A stretch of DNA of 64,000 nt from an uncultured Shewanella sp. (GCF_947501665.1 NZ_CANMWS010000005.1:124001-188000), one strand, 5' to 3'. Shown: positions 31,513 to 40,988, counted from the stretch's first letter. Numbers and translations: made by a program. The notes: generated by a model from the letters alone, not told the origin.

Positions 31513-32643
31513 ATGGCCTATTCAACTTTTTGTCAAACCCCTAACGATGCTAGCCGCGAACCTATGTTTATGGGGCAATCGGTCAACGTGGCACGTTACG
31601 ACCAACAAAAATATGAAGTCTTTGAAAAACTCATAGAAAAACAATTATCTTTCTTCTGGCGCCCAGAAGAAGTCGATGTCAGTAAAGACAAAATTGATTA
31701 TGCTGCGTTACCTGAGCATGAAAAACACATTTTTATTTCCAATTTAAAATATCAAACACTACTCGACTCCATTCAAGGTCGTTCACCCAATGTGGCTTTT
31801 TTACCTTTGGTTTCCTTACCAGAACTTGAAACTTGGATAGAGACTTGGTCATTTTCAGAAACGATCCACTCACGGTCTTACACTCACATCATACGTAATA
31901 TCGTTAATGATCCTTCAACTGTATTTGATGACATTGTCGTCAATGATGAAATTTTAAAGCGTGCATCTGATATTGCCCATTACTATGACGATCTCATTGG
32001 ATTAACTCAAGCCTATAATTTATTAGGGGAAGGAACACATACTATTCAAGGTCAGTCCCGTATTGTTAATCAAAGGGAAATCAAAAAAGCGCTGTATTTA
32101 TGCATGGTTTCAGTGAATGTACTTGAGGCTATTCGTTTTTACGTGAGTTTTGCCTGCTCTTTTGCCTTTGCAGAACGTAATGTGATGGAAGGTAATGCGA
32201 AGATTATTCGCCTTATCGCCCGTGACGAGGCGCTACACCTCAACAGTACTCAGCACATTTTAAAATTAATGGCTGCGGGTAAAGATGATCCCGAAATGGG
32301 AGAAATTGCCAGTGAATGTGAACAGCAAGCTTATGAGATTTTTGTCAAAGCAGCTGAACAAGAAAAAGATTGGGCTGAATATTTATTTAAAGATGGCTCT
32401 ATGATTGGCCTTAATGAACAAATACTGTGCCAATACGTAGAGTATATTACCAATGAACGTATGAAAGCCGTTAACCTCACTCCTGCTTATGAAGACCGCT
32501 CTAACCCATTACCTTGGATGAAAAGCTGGTTGGAAAGTGATTCTGTGCAAGTCGCCCCACAGGAAGTTGAAGTCTCATCTTACCTTGTAGGACAAATTGA
32601 CGCCTCAGTGGATGGCTCAGAGTTTCTCGATTTTGACCTATAA
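31513..32643 (+). CDS. nrdB: Class Ia ribonucleoside-diphosphate reductase, beta subunit
   Basis: The 376-residue protein matches E. coli NrdB in length and sequence. The di-iron ligands Asp85, Glu116 and His119 and the radical Tyr123 (Tyr122 when the initiator Met is removed) are present in LLDSIQGR and [18 protein letters not shown] second EAIRF...ARDEALHL ligand set follows. The C-terminus SSYLVGQID contains the conserved tyrosine used in radical transfer. Its last codons overlap the yfaE start. Confidence 0.97.
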   Translation: MAYSTFCQTPNDASREPMFMGQSVNVARYDQQKYEVFEKLIEKQLSFFWRPEEVDVSKDKIDYAALPEHEKHIFISNLKYQTLLDSIQGRSPNVAFLPLVSLPELETWIETWSFSETIHSRSYTHIIRNIVNDPSTVFDDIVVNDEILKRASDIAHYYDDLIGLTQAYNLLGEGTHTIQGQSRIVNQREIKKALYLCMVSVNVLEAIRFYVSFACSFAFAERNVMEGNAKIIRLIARDEALHLNSTQHILKLMAAGKDDPEMGEIASECEQQAYEIFVKAAEQEKDWAEYLFKDGSMIGLNEQILCQYVEYITNERMKAVNLTPAYEDRSNPLPWMKSWLESDSVQVAPQEVEVSSYLVGQIDASVDGSEFLDFDL

Positions 32644-32929
32644 ACATCGTTATCAGAAGGCTGCAATAGTCAGCCTTCAAGGTGAACCCACATTATTGTA
32701 TTCCCACCAAGAATTCAATAATTTGCTTGAAGCCTTAGAGCGTCAAAAAATCACATTATTTTCAGAATGTCGAAGTGGTTTTTGTGGCGCCTGTAAGACA
32801 AAAGTGAATAGCGGCAAAGTATACTATGTTACCGAACCTTTAGTACATCTTGAACAAGGTGAATGCTTACCGTGCTGTTGCGTCCCTAACGGCGATCTAG
32901 ACTTAGACTTACCAACAACCACACCATAA
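32612..32929 (+). CDS. yfaE: [2Fe-2S] ferredoxin YfaE, NrdB maintenance
   Basis: The 105-residue protein has the ferredoxin ligand pattern CRSGFCGAC (Cys53, Cys58, Cys61) and the LPCCC motif with the fourth ligand at about residue 88. E. coli YfaE reduces the di-iron centre of NrdB so that the tyrosyl radical can be remade. I start at ATG 32612, inside the nrdB end, giving a 32-base overlap; a TTG at 32597 and a TTG at 32632 are alternatives, and no start has a strong binding site, as expected for coupled translation. Confidence 0.92.
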   Translation: MAQSFSILTYKHRYQKAAIVSLQGEPTLLYSHQEFNNLLEALERQKITLFSECRSGFCGACKTKVNSGKVYYVTEPLVHLEQGECLPCCCVPNGDLDLDLPTTTP

Positions 32930-32965
32930 AGGGGAAGAGTATATAGACAAACAACAGCCTCATTC

Positions 32966-33460
32966 TCAGGCCTTATCACACCAAATTTTATCTAAATCCC
33001 TTGCATATAATCTAATTGCTCGCTGATAACGTTTAATGTCATTTTCATTCGTGGTGGAAAGCAATAATTGCAACAACAATGACATCGCCTCTTTATGCCT
33101 ACCCATGTTATACAAGCACATAGCATAAAAAGGTTTAGAGGCGATTTCATGGGGGTATTCTGTATTAATGATCTCAAAATAACGCAGTGCATACGTATAA
33201 TGCCCTAGCGCTCGGTGAGTACTGGCTAAACCAAATAAAGCATCAAAACGTTGCGTCGCAGATAGTTGTCCTTCTAATGCTCGACTATAATATTCAATTG
33301 CACATTTTTCATTACCTTCATTATCATAAGACCAAGCAATATGCAGCTCTGCTAACGCACAATATTGAGATTTCAGCAACAATTCATTTAACAATGAACG
33401 GCTTTGTTGATATTGCCCTGACTCTCGCAATTTAATGGCTGCTTGAATAACACTATCCAT
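32966..33460 (-). CDS. Small TPR-repeat protein
   Basis: The 164-residue protein is all helical, with about three to four TPR-like repeats; recognisable parts are the ALAELHIAWSYDNEG, CAIEYYSRAL and RHKEAMSLLLQLL segments. There is no signal peptide, so it should be cytosolic and bind a partner protein. It resembles the single-domain TPR_5 proteins, whose role is unknown. It is 37 bases from the XdhC-family gene upstream on the same strand and may be cotranscribed with it. Confidence 0.7.
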   Translation of the reverse strand: MDSVIQAAIKLRESGQYQQSRSLLNELLLKSQYCALAELHIAWSYDNEGNEKCAIEYYSRALEGQLSATQRFDALFGLASTHRALGHYTYALRYFEIINTEYPHEIASKPFYAMCLYNMGRHKEAMSLLLQLLLSTTNENDIKRYQRAIRLYARDLDKIWCDKA

Positions 33461-33497
33461 ATAAAAATGTCCTTTATTTTTAAATTTTTATAAATCC

Positions 33498-34481
33498 TTA
33501 AAGCGCATCAAGGGCAATCTTATTTTTCACTCGAATAATATCAGCCATGATAGCAATAGCAATTTCAACGGGAGTCTTACTGCCGATATTTAACCCGATT
33601 GGTGCATGTAAACGTGCCAGATCAGCAGCCGACAATTCACAAATACGCTGAAGCCTTTCCTCTCTGGCAATACTGGTTTTTTTAGAGCCCATCGCACCAA
33701 TGTAAAAAGCCTTTGACTCAAAAGCACTCATTAATCCTAAATCATCAATACGAGGATCATGCGCTAACGCTAATATTGCTGTTCGACTGTTAGCAAGCTT
33801 ATCAACCAGTAAGTCAGGAGAGATCCAAGTGATATCGACCCCCCCAACATCAGCATCATAAGTCCAACTCGACTCAAATTGTTTTCTCATATCACACACA
33901 TGGACATCATAACCCGCCATTATCGCCAGCTGGGCAACACTCATACTCACTTGACTTATTCCAAGTATGATACATTTCCACACCTGTTCGTAATAGATCT
34001 CAATCAACTCATCCGATTCAGTCACAGCTCTTGAATACTGCCCAAAGGCCAATTCAAGATGAATGTCATCACTTTGAGGCTTAATGTGGCGCACATACCC
34101 AGAATGAGATTGAGCAAACTGTAACCACTGCTCTAAATGAGCCAATACAATATTTGTTGGTTGAAGGCATTCTACTAACAAGCGAATAGTGCCACCACAA
34201 GGTAGCTCAGTGGCAATCGTTTCACCTTGCATATGATCGCCATATGAAAAAACAGAAGCCACTCTTGTAAAAGCACCATCATTTAACATGTCTATAAAAG
34301 CATCTTCTAAACACCCACCAGAAATAGAACCTTGTCTTAATTGGCCATCTGTCACAAACAATGCACCAACAGGGCGAGGAGCAGAACCATAAGTATTTAA
34401 AATGGTGCACAGCCAAATTGATTTACCTTCATATAACCAATTCAATGCGGTTTTTAATACGGTAATATCCGTCAATTGCAT
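33498..34481 (-). CDS. XdhC/CoxI-family molybdoenzyme maturation protein
   Basis: The 327-residue protein has an N-terminal XdhC_CoxI domain with the GSAPRPVGA and SISGGCLED motifs and a C-terminal Rossmann-type domain containing VHVCDMRKQFE, ALAHDPRIDD and YIGAMGSKKT. XdhC-type proteins bind the molybdenum cofactor and insert it, often after sulfuration, into xanthine dehydrogenase-type enzymes. No such enzyme is encoded in this window. The end of the domain (LHAPIGLNIGSKTPVEIAIAI) is well conserved, so the gene appears intact. Confidence 0.88.
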   Translation of the reverse strand: MQLTDITVLKTALNWLYEGKSIWLCTILNTYGSAPRPVGALFVTDGQLRQGSISGGCLEDAFIDMLNDGAFTRVASVFSYGDHMQGETIATELPCGGTIRLLVECLQPTNIVLAHLEQWLQFAQSHSGYVRHIKPQSDDIHLELAFGQYSRAVTESDELIEIYYEQVWKCIILGISQVSMSVAQLAIMAGYDVHVCDMRKQFESSWTYDADVGGVDITWISPDLLVDKLANSRTAILALAHDPRIDDLGLMSAFESKAFYIGAMGSKKTSIAREERLQRICELSAADLARLHAPIGLNIGSKTPVEIAIAIMADIIRVKNKIALDAL

Positions 34482-35055
34482 TCAACTTACCTTTATTATT
34501 ATTCTCATTGCTTTACTTTTTTTAAAATGATGTTTTAAAAATGACACATAGAAGTACAAATAAAAATCACCAATTAACAAATAAGTTAAAAAACTATTTT
34601 TACTTTTATTACAGCCAATAAACTTAAATCAATGGCTAAAAATGAGGCCATTTCTCATCAAGCCAAGACTTGTTGCAGAAAATAGGCGAGTAATAATACC
34701 ATTAATAGCCCATAAGAATTACAAAATAAATACATTTTTTACTTTCTTAAGCTTGGTTGATTAGCCTATTTCAGGAGCTCATTTACTTTTACACCATAAA
34801 ATGTTAAAAAATACGACATCATGTTAAATCCAGTAACAAGGGGTTATCCTGATATTGGTAAAGAAGCATGCTGTAAAGGTTTGGTATTCCAATGCGGTTG
34901 GTGTACTTCAACATGATGAGTAATTCGGAAATAAAAGGGAGACAACCTTACAGAACGGATTGCTTTCCATACTATGATTCACTTAAAAATTAAATTTTAA
35001 TCACGATAACCAAGCTGGAACGTTTATCGTGCAAAACTCGTCAAAAGGAAGAGCA
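34482..35055. other. Gene-free gap upstream of the cytochrome c gene
   Basis: About 570 bases between the divergent xdhC-type and cytochrome c genes. The left two thirds are AT-rich; the right third is more balanced but has no open frame with a ribosome binding site. I recognise no RNA or operator. Confidence 0.5.
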
Positions 35056-35439
35056 ATGAATCGTAATCTTATGTTAGCTGCCGCCGCATTATTAACAGCA
35101 ACATCCGTTATAACTGTTGAGCCTACAACAGCAGACACAGCTAAACCGGCTGAGGCTGCAACAGCAGAAAAAGCTAAACCTGGCACTCCGGATCTCGAAG
35201 CTGGCAAAGCCAAAGCCAGTACTATTTGTGTCGCATGTCATGGTGTGACGGGTAAAGCTGTTATGCCAATCTATCCAAATCTCGCTGGGCAAAACAAAGC
35301 TTATTTGATTTCTTCATTAAAAGCTTATAAAGCAGGACAGCGCAAGGGGGGACAAGCTGCAGCGATGGAACCTATGGCAAAAATGCTTAGTGAACAAGAT
35401 ATCATTAACGTCTCAGCTTATTATTCATCGCAAAAATAA
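35056..35439 (+). CDS. Periplasmic monoheme cytochrome c, class I
   Basis: The start is the ATG at 35056 ([20 protein letters not shown]), which has an AAAGGAAGAG site; a GTG 27 bases upstream is less likely. The 127-residue protein has a signal peptide, then an Ala/Thr/Lys/Pro-rich linker (about 25-46), then a single heme site CVACH at 58-62. The [14 protein letters not shown] segment is typical of cytochrome c4/c553-like domains. A methionine in [11 protein letters not shown] should be the sixth heme ligand. It likely shuttles electrons in the periplasm. Confidence 0.9.
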   Translation: MNRNLMLAAAALLTATSVITVEPTTADTAKPAEAATAEKAKPGTPDLEAGKAKASTICVACHGVTGKAVMPIYPNLAGQNKAYLISSLKAYKAGQRKGGQAAAMEPMAKMLSEQDIINVSAYYSSQK

Positions 35440-35448
35440 GCATCAATA

Positions 35449-35484
35449 TGCTTCCTCTAGCTGATAAGCTGTACAGAGGAAGCA
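35449..35484 (+). terminator. Hairpin after the cytochrome c gene
   Basis: TGCTTCCTCT (35449-35458) and AGAGGAAGCA (35475-35484) form a 10-bp perfect stem ten bases after the stop. The T tract is short. The convergent metA gene ends 31 bases further on. Confidence 0.7.
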
Positions 35485-35515
35485 CTTTCATAACATACCG
35501 TCATATCATGGTTTT

Positions 35516-36451
35516 TTACGATACAGACCGAGGTTGACTGATAGTATCAAGATCATACGGCGTTAATTGGTAAACATAGTAATTTAACCAATTACTAATT
35601 AACAAATTTCCATGTCCGTACCACCTGACTATAGGAGTATTGCTAGGATCATTATTGAAATAATAATTCTGAGGCTGATCCGGTTCAATGCCTTCTTGCA
35701 CATCTCGTTTATACTCTTCATCTAAAGTAAATTTTTGATACTCAGGATGCCCCATCACAAATAAATTACGGTTATCCGTACTCAATACCATATAGGCACC
35801 AGCCTCATTCGATTGAGTTAAAACATTTAAATCAGAGTGTGCTTTTAATTCAGTCAGATCCATTTCTGCATAACGAGAATGAGGTGCAAAGAATTCATCA
35901 TCAAACCCTCGTAATAAAGGGTAATGTTGCTCTGTTCTTTGATGTAAATACACACCTGAACGTTTTTTGTCGAGTACTTGACGATTCAGTCCATATAAGT
36001 GATAGAGCGCTGCATGGGCAGCCCAACATAAAAATAATACTGATGTGACATGCTGCTGAGACCAATCTATTATGTCACAAATATGCTTCCAATAACTCAC
36101 GTCTTCAAAAGGCAATAAACCTAAAGGAGCACCAGTGATCATTAAACCATCATAATTTTTATGCCGAATATCTTCGAAATCACGATAGAAATTCTCCATA
36201 TGTTCAATCGAAGTATGTTTAGAGCTTTTATCATGAATACGCAATAAATCCACATCAACTTGTAATGGCGTATTCCCCAATAAACGAAGTAATTGTGTTT
36301 CTGTTTCAATTTTATTGGGCATTAAATTCAAGATGAGCACTTTCATCGGCCTAATATCTTGATTTTTAGCCCTGGTTTCAGACATGATGAAAATATTTTC
36401 TGACTCTAATACCTCTGCTGCGGGAAGATCATCAGGGATTTTTACCGGCAT
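35516..36451 (-). CDS. metA: Homoserine O-succinyltransferase
   Basis: The 311-residue protein matches MetA in length and carries the nucleophile Cys142 in [10 protein letters not shown] with His235 and Glu237 in VMGHPEYQ. Gly111 at the acyl-selectivity position points to succinyl-CoA rather than acetyl-CoA, as known from work on this family. It catalyses the first committed step of methionine synthesis. It lies 67 bases behind a YbaY-like lipoprotein gene on the same strand, and a row of MetJ-type boxes precedes that gene, so the two probably form one methionine-repressed unit. Confidence 0.95.
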   Translation of the reverse strand: MPVKIPDDLPAAEVLESENIFIMSETRAKNQDIRPMKVLILNLMPNKIETETQLLRLLGNTPLQVDVDLLRIHDKSSKHTSIEHMENFYRDFEDIRHKNYDGLMITGAPLGLLPFEDVSYWKHICDIIDWSQQHVTSVLFLCWAAHAALYHLYGLNRQVLDKKRSGVYLHQRTEQHYPLLRGFDDEFFAPHSRYAEMDLTELKAHSDLNVLTQSNEAGAYMVLSTDNRNLFVMGHPEYQKFTLDEEYKRDVQEGIEPDQPQNYYFNNDPSNTPIVRWYGHGNLLISNWLNYYVYQLTPYDLDTISQPRSVS

Positions 36452-36518
36452 ACTGCGCCTCTATTTCATATTAAAGAAACCAATTATCAAGTGAATAGGT
36501 ACACTCAATCTACCTAGG

Positions 36519-36926
36519 TTATTCACTGACTTTTTCAAGCATGATGAGCAAAGGCTCTTGAGAATTCAAATTAACGTTAACAGCATTAAGCTCCATAAAT
36601 ATCAGCTTATCTTTATACTTTACATAAGCCTGAATAATGTTCATATGGCCTTTTACAAATTCATTTAAAGGAACAGTAAAAGAAAAGCGAGTAGGCAAAG
36701 CCACTTTCTCTTTATTCAGCTCATCTAAAACGATTGGAGGTTGAGTATGATCAGCAATATTTTTTAACTTCACCGTTAAAATAGCGGTATCGGGTAACGT
36801 CACCGGAGTACGGTAACTGACAATACCATCAATCTCGACATACTCATCTTCATTAGAAGCTACACAAGCAATTAATAAAGATAAAGAAACGATTAAAAAA
36901 AACACCTTTTTTAATGATAACATCAT
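36519..36926 (-). CDS. YbaY-like lipoprotein upstream of metA
   Basis: The start is the ATG at 36926, which has a GGAG site. The 135-residue product begins with a lipoprotein signal (lipobox LIAC, Cys21 lipidated). The mature part (IDGIVSYRTPVTLPDTAILT and later ALPTRFSFTVPL) fits the YbaY/YscW-type beta-sandwich family of small lipoproteins of unclear function. A second YbaY-like gene is beside tesB at 56326. This one precedes metA and carries candidate MetJ boxes 24 bases upstream of its start, so it may respond to methionine. The function is unknown. Confidence 0.82.
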   Translation of the reverse strand: MMLSLKKVFFLIVSLSLLIACVASNEDEYVEIDGIVSYRTPVTLPDTAILTVKLKNIADHTQPPIVLDELNKEKVALPTRFSFTVPLNEFVKGHMNIIQAYVKYKDKLIFMELNAVNVNLNSQEPLLIMLEKVSE

Positions 36927-36949
36927 GCTCTTGACTCCATTATACATAA

Positions 36950-36973
36950 GGACGTTTAGATGTCTACACGTCT
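36950..36973 (-). promoter_or_regulatory. Three tandem MetJ boxes (candidate operator)
   Basis: Read on the minus strand, AGACGTGT, AGACATCT and AAACGTCC follow one another without gaps. They match the MetJ met-box consensus AGACGTCT at 7, 7 and 6 of 8 positions. MetJ dimers bind tandem met boxes cooperatively. The block lies just upstream of the lipoprotein-metA genes. A TATAAT sequence (36939-36944) lies 16 bases beyond a TAGACA that is itself within the boxes, so a promoter could overlap the operator. Confidence 0.75.
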
Positions 36974-37066
36974 ATGACATCAAAGGGATGAGTATTATTC
37001 ATGTTCTATTCAGTATAGCCAATCTGGTCATAGAAAAGAGTCACGTTTATAGCTAAAGCTAAATCT

Positions 37067-37207
37067 ACCTGACCTCGGAATAAGCAGCGCCGCTTAATAG
37101 CGCTATTTAGCCAAATTAAACAAGAAAGAATAACGGGAGTGATTTGACCCTATTGACTGTAAATGGATAACCAATACTCTTTGACACTCTTTATCCCGAG
37201 TTCAGGT
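37067..37207. mobile_element. MITE-like element, about 141 bp
   Basis: The ends 37067-37089 and 37185-37207 are inverted repeats matching at 18 of 23 positions (core ACCTGA-CTCGG-ATAA). No open frame lies between. The right end and the sequence inside it recur at 46889-46929 with 37 of 41 bases identical. This pattern suggests a non-autonomous transposable element or the remains of an insertion sequence. I cannot name the family. Confidence 0.55.
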
Positions 37208-37632
37208 TAAATCTATATATCCTTAAAGGCTGCAAACGCTAAGCGATATCCTTAAGTAAAATGGAAATACAAGTGTGATAACCTCTCAAATACTCGAGTT
37301 TAAAACGCGTTATTGAGAGCATATAGCTACTATAATCACCTTTGAAATAATGAATAAAAATATGGTATTTAGAGGTATGCAATAAACTGATGACTGTCAA
37401 GAAAGAGAAAAAACATTTATACGGCGCAATCAAGCATCAACTTAGCATCACTCGCTTCTCGACTCAAAACCCAGCCTACATTTAATTCCTGTTGGAGTCT
37501 GTCACTTCAACGGTCACTCAATCATTATTCATGCAGATATAAAAAACTCAGTACAAAAAGCAGCCGCCTTTACGAGCAAAGATCAGTCCCTAGTTTTATG
37601 TGTTTCTAAAGGGGTTTTAGAAATATATAAAG
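37208..37632. other. Gene-free gap before the acetyltransferase gene end
   Basis: About 425 bases with only a short TTG-started frame on the minus strand, which has no family resemblance or binding site. A plus-strand frame without a start (about 37455-37690) is open but unrecognised. I assign no function. Confidence 0.45.
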
Positions 37633-38160
37633 TCAAATTGTCTTTACTTTCACCGCAGGATGACCCACATATAAACTGTTCGCGTCTACATCACAGGTGA
37701 CAACGCTTCCCGCACCGATAACACTGTTATCCCCAATCGTTACCCCTGGAGTAATAATAACTCCCGCTGCCAGCCAAACATTATTACCAATCATCACATC
37801 ATTAGCATAATTGCTTTTGCCTAACCTTAACTGAGGGTCGACATCATGTGTCACAGCCAGAATTTGCACATTAGGCCCAATTAACGTGTCATGCCCAATA
37901 CTCACTCGACCAGCATCTAAAATAGTGCAATTAATATTAATAAAGACGCGATCGCCTAATTCAATAAACTCCCCATAATCACAATGAAAACCAGCTTCAA
38001 TGAAAACACTTCCACCACAACGAGAAAACAGTGATCTTACCCGTTTCAAGTTACCTTTACTGGGACTACGGGAAAATTGGCGACACACCTCATGTGCGGT
38101 TTGTCTTTTTTGTAACATTTCACGGGTCAAGCTATCAAAATGTCTCTTCATTAACGCCAT
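37633..38160 (-). CDS. Sugar O-acetyltransferase, left-handed beta-helix (Maa/LacA type)
   Basis: The 175-residue protein has hexapeptide repeats from about residue 60 onwards (IELGDRVFININCTILD and VMIGNNVWLAAGVIITPGV) and the catalytic histidine in AVTHDVDP, as in maltose and galactoside O-acetyltransferases. It should move an acetyl group from acetyl-CoA to a sugar. It is slightly shorter at the N-terminus than LacA. ATG at 38160 or 38151 can both serve as start. It stands alone between two transposon-like elements. Confidence 0.85.
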   Translation of the reverse strand: MALMKRHFDSLTREMLQKRQTAHEVCRQFSRSPSKGNLKRVRSLFSRCGGSVFIEAGFHCDYGEFIELGDRVFININCTILDAGRVSIGHDTLIGPNVQILAVTHDVDPQLRLGKSNYANDVMIGNNVWLAAGVIITPGVTIGDNSVIGAGSVVTCDVDANSLYVGHPAVKVKTI

Positions 38161-38438
38161 TCTTTAAAAAAATCTATGACTATCATATAAAATCTTCTTT
38201 TTTAAAACCAGTGGTTATCATAACTGTCAGGCATATAGCGATATTAAAACGGCCACAAAAATCATCGTTCAAGAGAATATAACTTTCGTTGTGCTATTTA
38301 ACAACATTCAATTTGCATCATTGCAGACTCAATCGTCGATAATCATGAATGAGAACTTAACCTGAGATGATAGAAATGCCACCGATGCGGGAGCCATTAA
38401 TAATAATACCGAAATATACTCTCATTCAATCAGGACTA
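38161..38438. other. Gene-free gap upstream of the acetyltransferase gene
   Basis: About 280 bases with no open frame of note. It must contain the acetyltransferase promoter. A TTAACCTGA at 38353-38361 resembles only the outer part of the end of the 37067-37207 element and is not long enough to call a copy. Confidence 0.4.
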
Positions 38439-38700
38439 GGGCCTGTTTATCTTTGGTGATTATTTCTGCAGCAGTTTGTGGGTTATTTATACAAGACAGA
38501 ACTTGTGAGGTGTAGTTATTTTACATAAATAAGCGATAACGCCGTAGAAAGGAGCCACAAACGCTGTCTGTAGGATTCACTAAACATGTTTTACTCTTTG
38601 TTGGGAGATATTTGCTTATATCACTTGGCATCATTCCTCCCGCCGAGATTAAAACACGTTTATCTCGGACATAATTTAACCACCAAAGATCAACAGGCCC
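38439..38700. mobile_element. MITE, 262 bp, with about 24-bp terminal inverted repeats
   Basis: The left end GGGCCTGTTTATCTTTGGTG and the inverted right end GGGCCTGTTGATCTTTGGTG match closely, with 22 of 24 bases the same when four more bases are included. No transposase is encoded. The interior holds a hairpin CCGAGAT/ATCTCGG (38643-38668). There is no clear target duplication beside the ends. It is best read as a non-autonomous element mobilised by a transposase elsewhere in the genome. Confidence 0.8.
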
Positions 38701-38743
38701 AAGTACCTTAATCGGATATGGCTATATTCTTCACAATATGAAA

Positions 38744-39646
38744 TCAAACATAATCGAGTAATATGCCCTTCTTTTGGTGAAATAAATCCACTAAAAACTC
38801 TTTAAACATACGTAATCTTGTTACTTCCCGATAGTCAGGGTGTGATAACAGCCAAGCTTCATGCATCACTTGAGGCTCACAACCAGGCACGCGTTGCAGC
38901 TTCTGTTCATTTTCAGCAATAAAACAAGGAAGCATCGCCATCCCCATGCCCGACTTAACAAATTCAAATTGCAAGAGCCCTTGATTGATATAATGAACAG
39001 TCGGTATATGTGGATAAGGCGTCCTTTTAACCCAAGTTGGAAAACGCTCTTTTCCTCCCCAACCAATCCAACGGGCTTTCGTGTTAGGATCCTGCAAATC
39101 ATGTTGTTGTAAATAATCTTTACTCGCGTAACAACAACTTGCAATAGAACCTAATTTTCGACCGACAAGAGAATCAGGAACCTCCCCTCCAGCTTGTATC
39201 AATCGAATGGCAATATCTGCCTCAAAACGAGATAGATCCAACTGACCACTCGTTGTCGATATTTCAATATCGATATCTGGATATTGATTTGAAAAATTCG
39301 ATAATTCAGGAAACAAAAAACACTTTGAAATCACATCTGGCGTCGTCATGTGAATGTAACCGGTTAATTTTGTATCCCGGCCCATCAAAACTTGTTCAGC
39401 TTCTCTCATCGCACTTTCCGCATCTTCAGCATAATGCAGTAATGCTCTACCATCTTCAGTTAATTGGTACCCAGTCACGTTCCGATTAAATAATCGAGTA
39501 CCTAGACTTCCCTCTAAATTTTCGATTCGACGAGATACCGTTGAATGACTCATCATAAAATCTTCTGCAACAGCTCGAGCACTTCCCAGTCTTGATACTG
39601 CTAAAAAGAAACGAACATCATCCCACCCAACATTCTGTTTTTGCAA
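38744..39646 (-). CDS. LysR-family transcriptional regulator (divergent from dehalogenase)
   Basis: The 300-residue protein has an N-terminal winged helix-turn-helix (VRFFLAVSRLGSARAVAEDF then HSTVSRRIENLE) and a C-terminal LysR substrate-binding domain. It is divergently placed with respect to the haloalkane dehalogenase gene 302 bases away, so it is the likely regulator of that cluster. LysR proteins usually act on divergent promoters in response to a small molecule. Confidence 0.9.
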   Translation of the reverse strand: MQKQNVGWDDVRFFLAVSRLGSARAVAEDFMMSHSTVSRRIENLEGSLGTRLFNRNVTGYQLTEDGRALLHYAEDAESAMREAEQVLMGRDTKLTGYIHMTTPDVISKCFLFPELSNFSNQYPDIDIEISTTSGQLDLSRFEADIAIRLIQAGGEVPDSLVGRKLGSIASCCYASKDYLQQHDLQDPNTKARWIGWGGKERFPTWVKRTPYPHIPTVHYINQGLLQFEFVKSGMGMAMLPCFIAENEQKLQRVPGCEPQVMHEAWLLSHPDYREVTRLRMFKEFLVDLFHQKKGILLDYV

Positions 39647-39735
39647 CTTATATCCTTAAAATAATAACTTAAGATCTAATTAAATGTGCTTAATAAACCC
39701 ACATAGATATAAAAAATCAGCATACTAACTCATCA

Positions 39736-39751
39736 TGAACCTATCGGTTCA
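39736..39751. promoter_or_regulatory. Palindrome in the LysR/dehalogenase intergenic region
   Basis: TGAACC-TATC-GGTTCA is a perfect 6-bp inverted repeat with a 4-base centre. It lies 90 bases from the lysR start and 200 from the dehalogenase start. It could be the LysR operator, though it is not a strict T-N11-A box. The rest of the 39647-39948 gap is AT-rich without further structure. Confidence 0.35.
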
Positions 39752-39948
39752 AGAATAAACCATTGAGGTCTATTTATCGCTATTTGTTAAGTCTATTCAA
39801 AATTTTATACTTATACCATCAGAAAATAAGCTGCTAGGAAAAACAGCACAACTAAATGAAAATAATCACGAAAAGCAATGCTTCAAGCTGACAAGGAGTT
39901 GATACATACATTGCTCACTTTTTAAACTTAACGCTCAAGAGGTGGTTT

Positions 39949-40947
39949 ATGATAAAGCCATTAAAAAAAACAATCGAAACAGCTTTATTTGCATCCGTTT
40001 TAACATTAACAGCCTGCGCACCTAATTCAGCTCCCCCTCAAAACCAAGAAGAGAAAATAGCGTCAATCAATGCTGATTTTCCTTTTGACTCTCACTACAT
40101 CAATATTAAAGGTTCAAAGATGCACTATATTGATGAAGGTCACGGTGATCCAATTCTTTTCTTACATGGTAATCCCACCTCCTCTTATTTATGGCGAAAT
40201 ATTATTCCTTATGTGAGTCATGATGCTAGAGCTATCGCAGTCGACTTAATTGGTATGGGAAAATCAGATAAACCAAATATTGAATATAGCTTTGAAGATC
40301 AAGCCACTTATTTAGAGGCATTTATCAACAAACTTAACCTCAAAAATATTACGTTAGTCGTCCATGACTGGGGATCAGGGCTAGGGTTTAATTATGCTGC
40401 TCTAAATGAAAATAATATTAAAGGCATTGTTTTCATGGAATCTTTAATAAAGCCATTTACATGGGAGAGTATGCCTAAAGAAGGCGCTGCCATGATAAAA
40501 CAAATCAAAACCCCAGGAGTCGGTGAAAACATGATAATGAAACAGAATTTCTTCATAGAGATGTTTTTACCCAACGCCATAATACGCCCACTCACTCAAG
40601 CTGAAATGGATTACTATCGCTCACCATACCCTACACCTGAAAGTCGTAAACCCATTTGGAAATGGCCAACTGAGATCCCCATCTCTGGAAAACCTAACAA
40701 TGTACATAAAATTGTCAGTCATTATCAGCGATGGTTACAAGAGACAAATCTGCCCATGCTTTTACTCAATGCAACACCAGGCATGATGATCCAAGAAAAT
40801 GAAGTCAATTGGGTCAAAAACAATATCAGAAATGTTCAAGTTATCAATATTGGTCGAGGTCTCCACTTTATCCAAGAAGATAACCCTGATGCCATAGGAA
40901 CGGCCATTTCTAGTTGGTATAACAATGCCAATAATTTTAAGTTTTGA
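39949..40947 (+). CDS. Haloalkane dehalogenase-like alpha/beta hydrolase, predicted lipoprotein
   Basis: The 332-residue protein follows an AGAGGTGG site and opens with a lipoprotein signal (lipobox LTAC, Cys23). The hydrolase part has the HGNPTSSYLWRN oxyanion segment with Asn75, the nucleophile Asp140 followed by Trp141 in VVHDWGSGLGF, Glu164 in VFMESL as acid, and the catalytic His306 in GRGLHF. This is the full residue set of class II haloalkane dehalogenases (compare DhaA, LinB), which hydrolyse carbon-halogen bonds. Most characterised members are cytosolic, so the lipid anchor is unusual. Two small DUF1330-like genes follow on the same strand. Confidence 0.87.
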   Translation: MIKPLKKTIETALFASVLTLTACAPNSAPPQNQEEKIASINADFPFDSHYINIKGSKMHYIDEGHGDPILFLHGNPTSSYLWRNIIPYVSHDARAIAVDLIGMGKSDKPNIEYSFEDQATYLEAFINKLNLKNITLVVHDWGSGLGFNYAALNENNIKGIVFMESLIKPFTWESMPKEGAAMIKQIKTPGVGENMIMKQNFFIEMFLPNAIIRPLTQAEMDYYRSPYPTPESRKPIWKWPTEIPISGKPNNVHKIVSHYQRWLQETNLPMLLLNATPGMMIQENEVNWVKNNIRNVQVINIGRGLHFIQEDNPDAIGTAISSWYNNANNFKF

Positions 40948-40988
40948 CACGCAATCAATGTAATAACTTTATACTTTAGGACATCTTA

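Noticed and set aside
37239..37433. A 64-residue minus-strand frame in the gap after the 141-bp element
   Set aside because: It starts with TTG, has no binding site and no recognisable feature; probably chance in AT-rich DNA.
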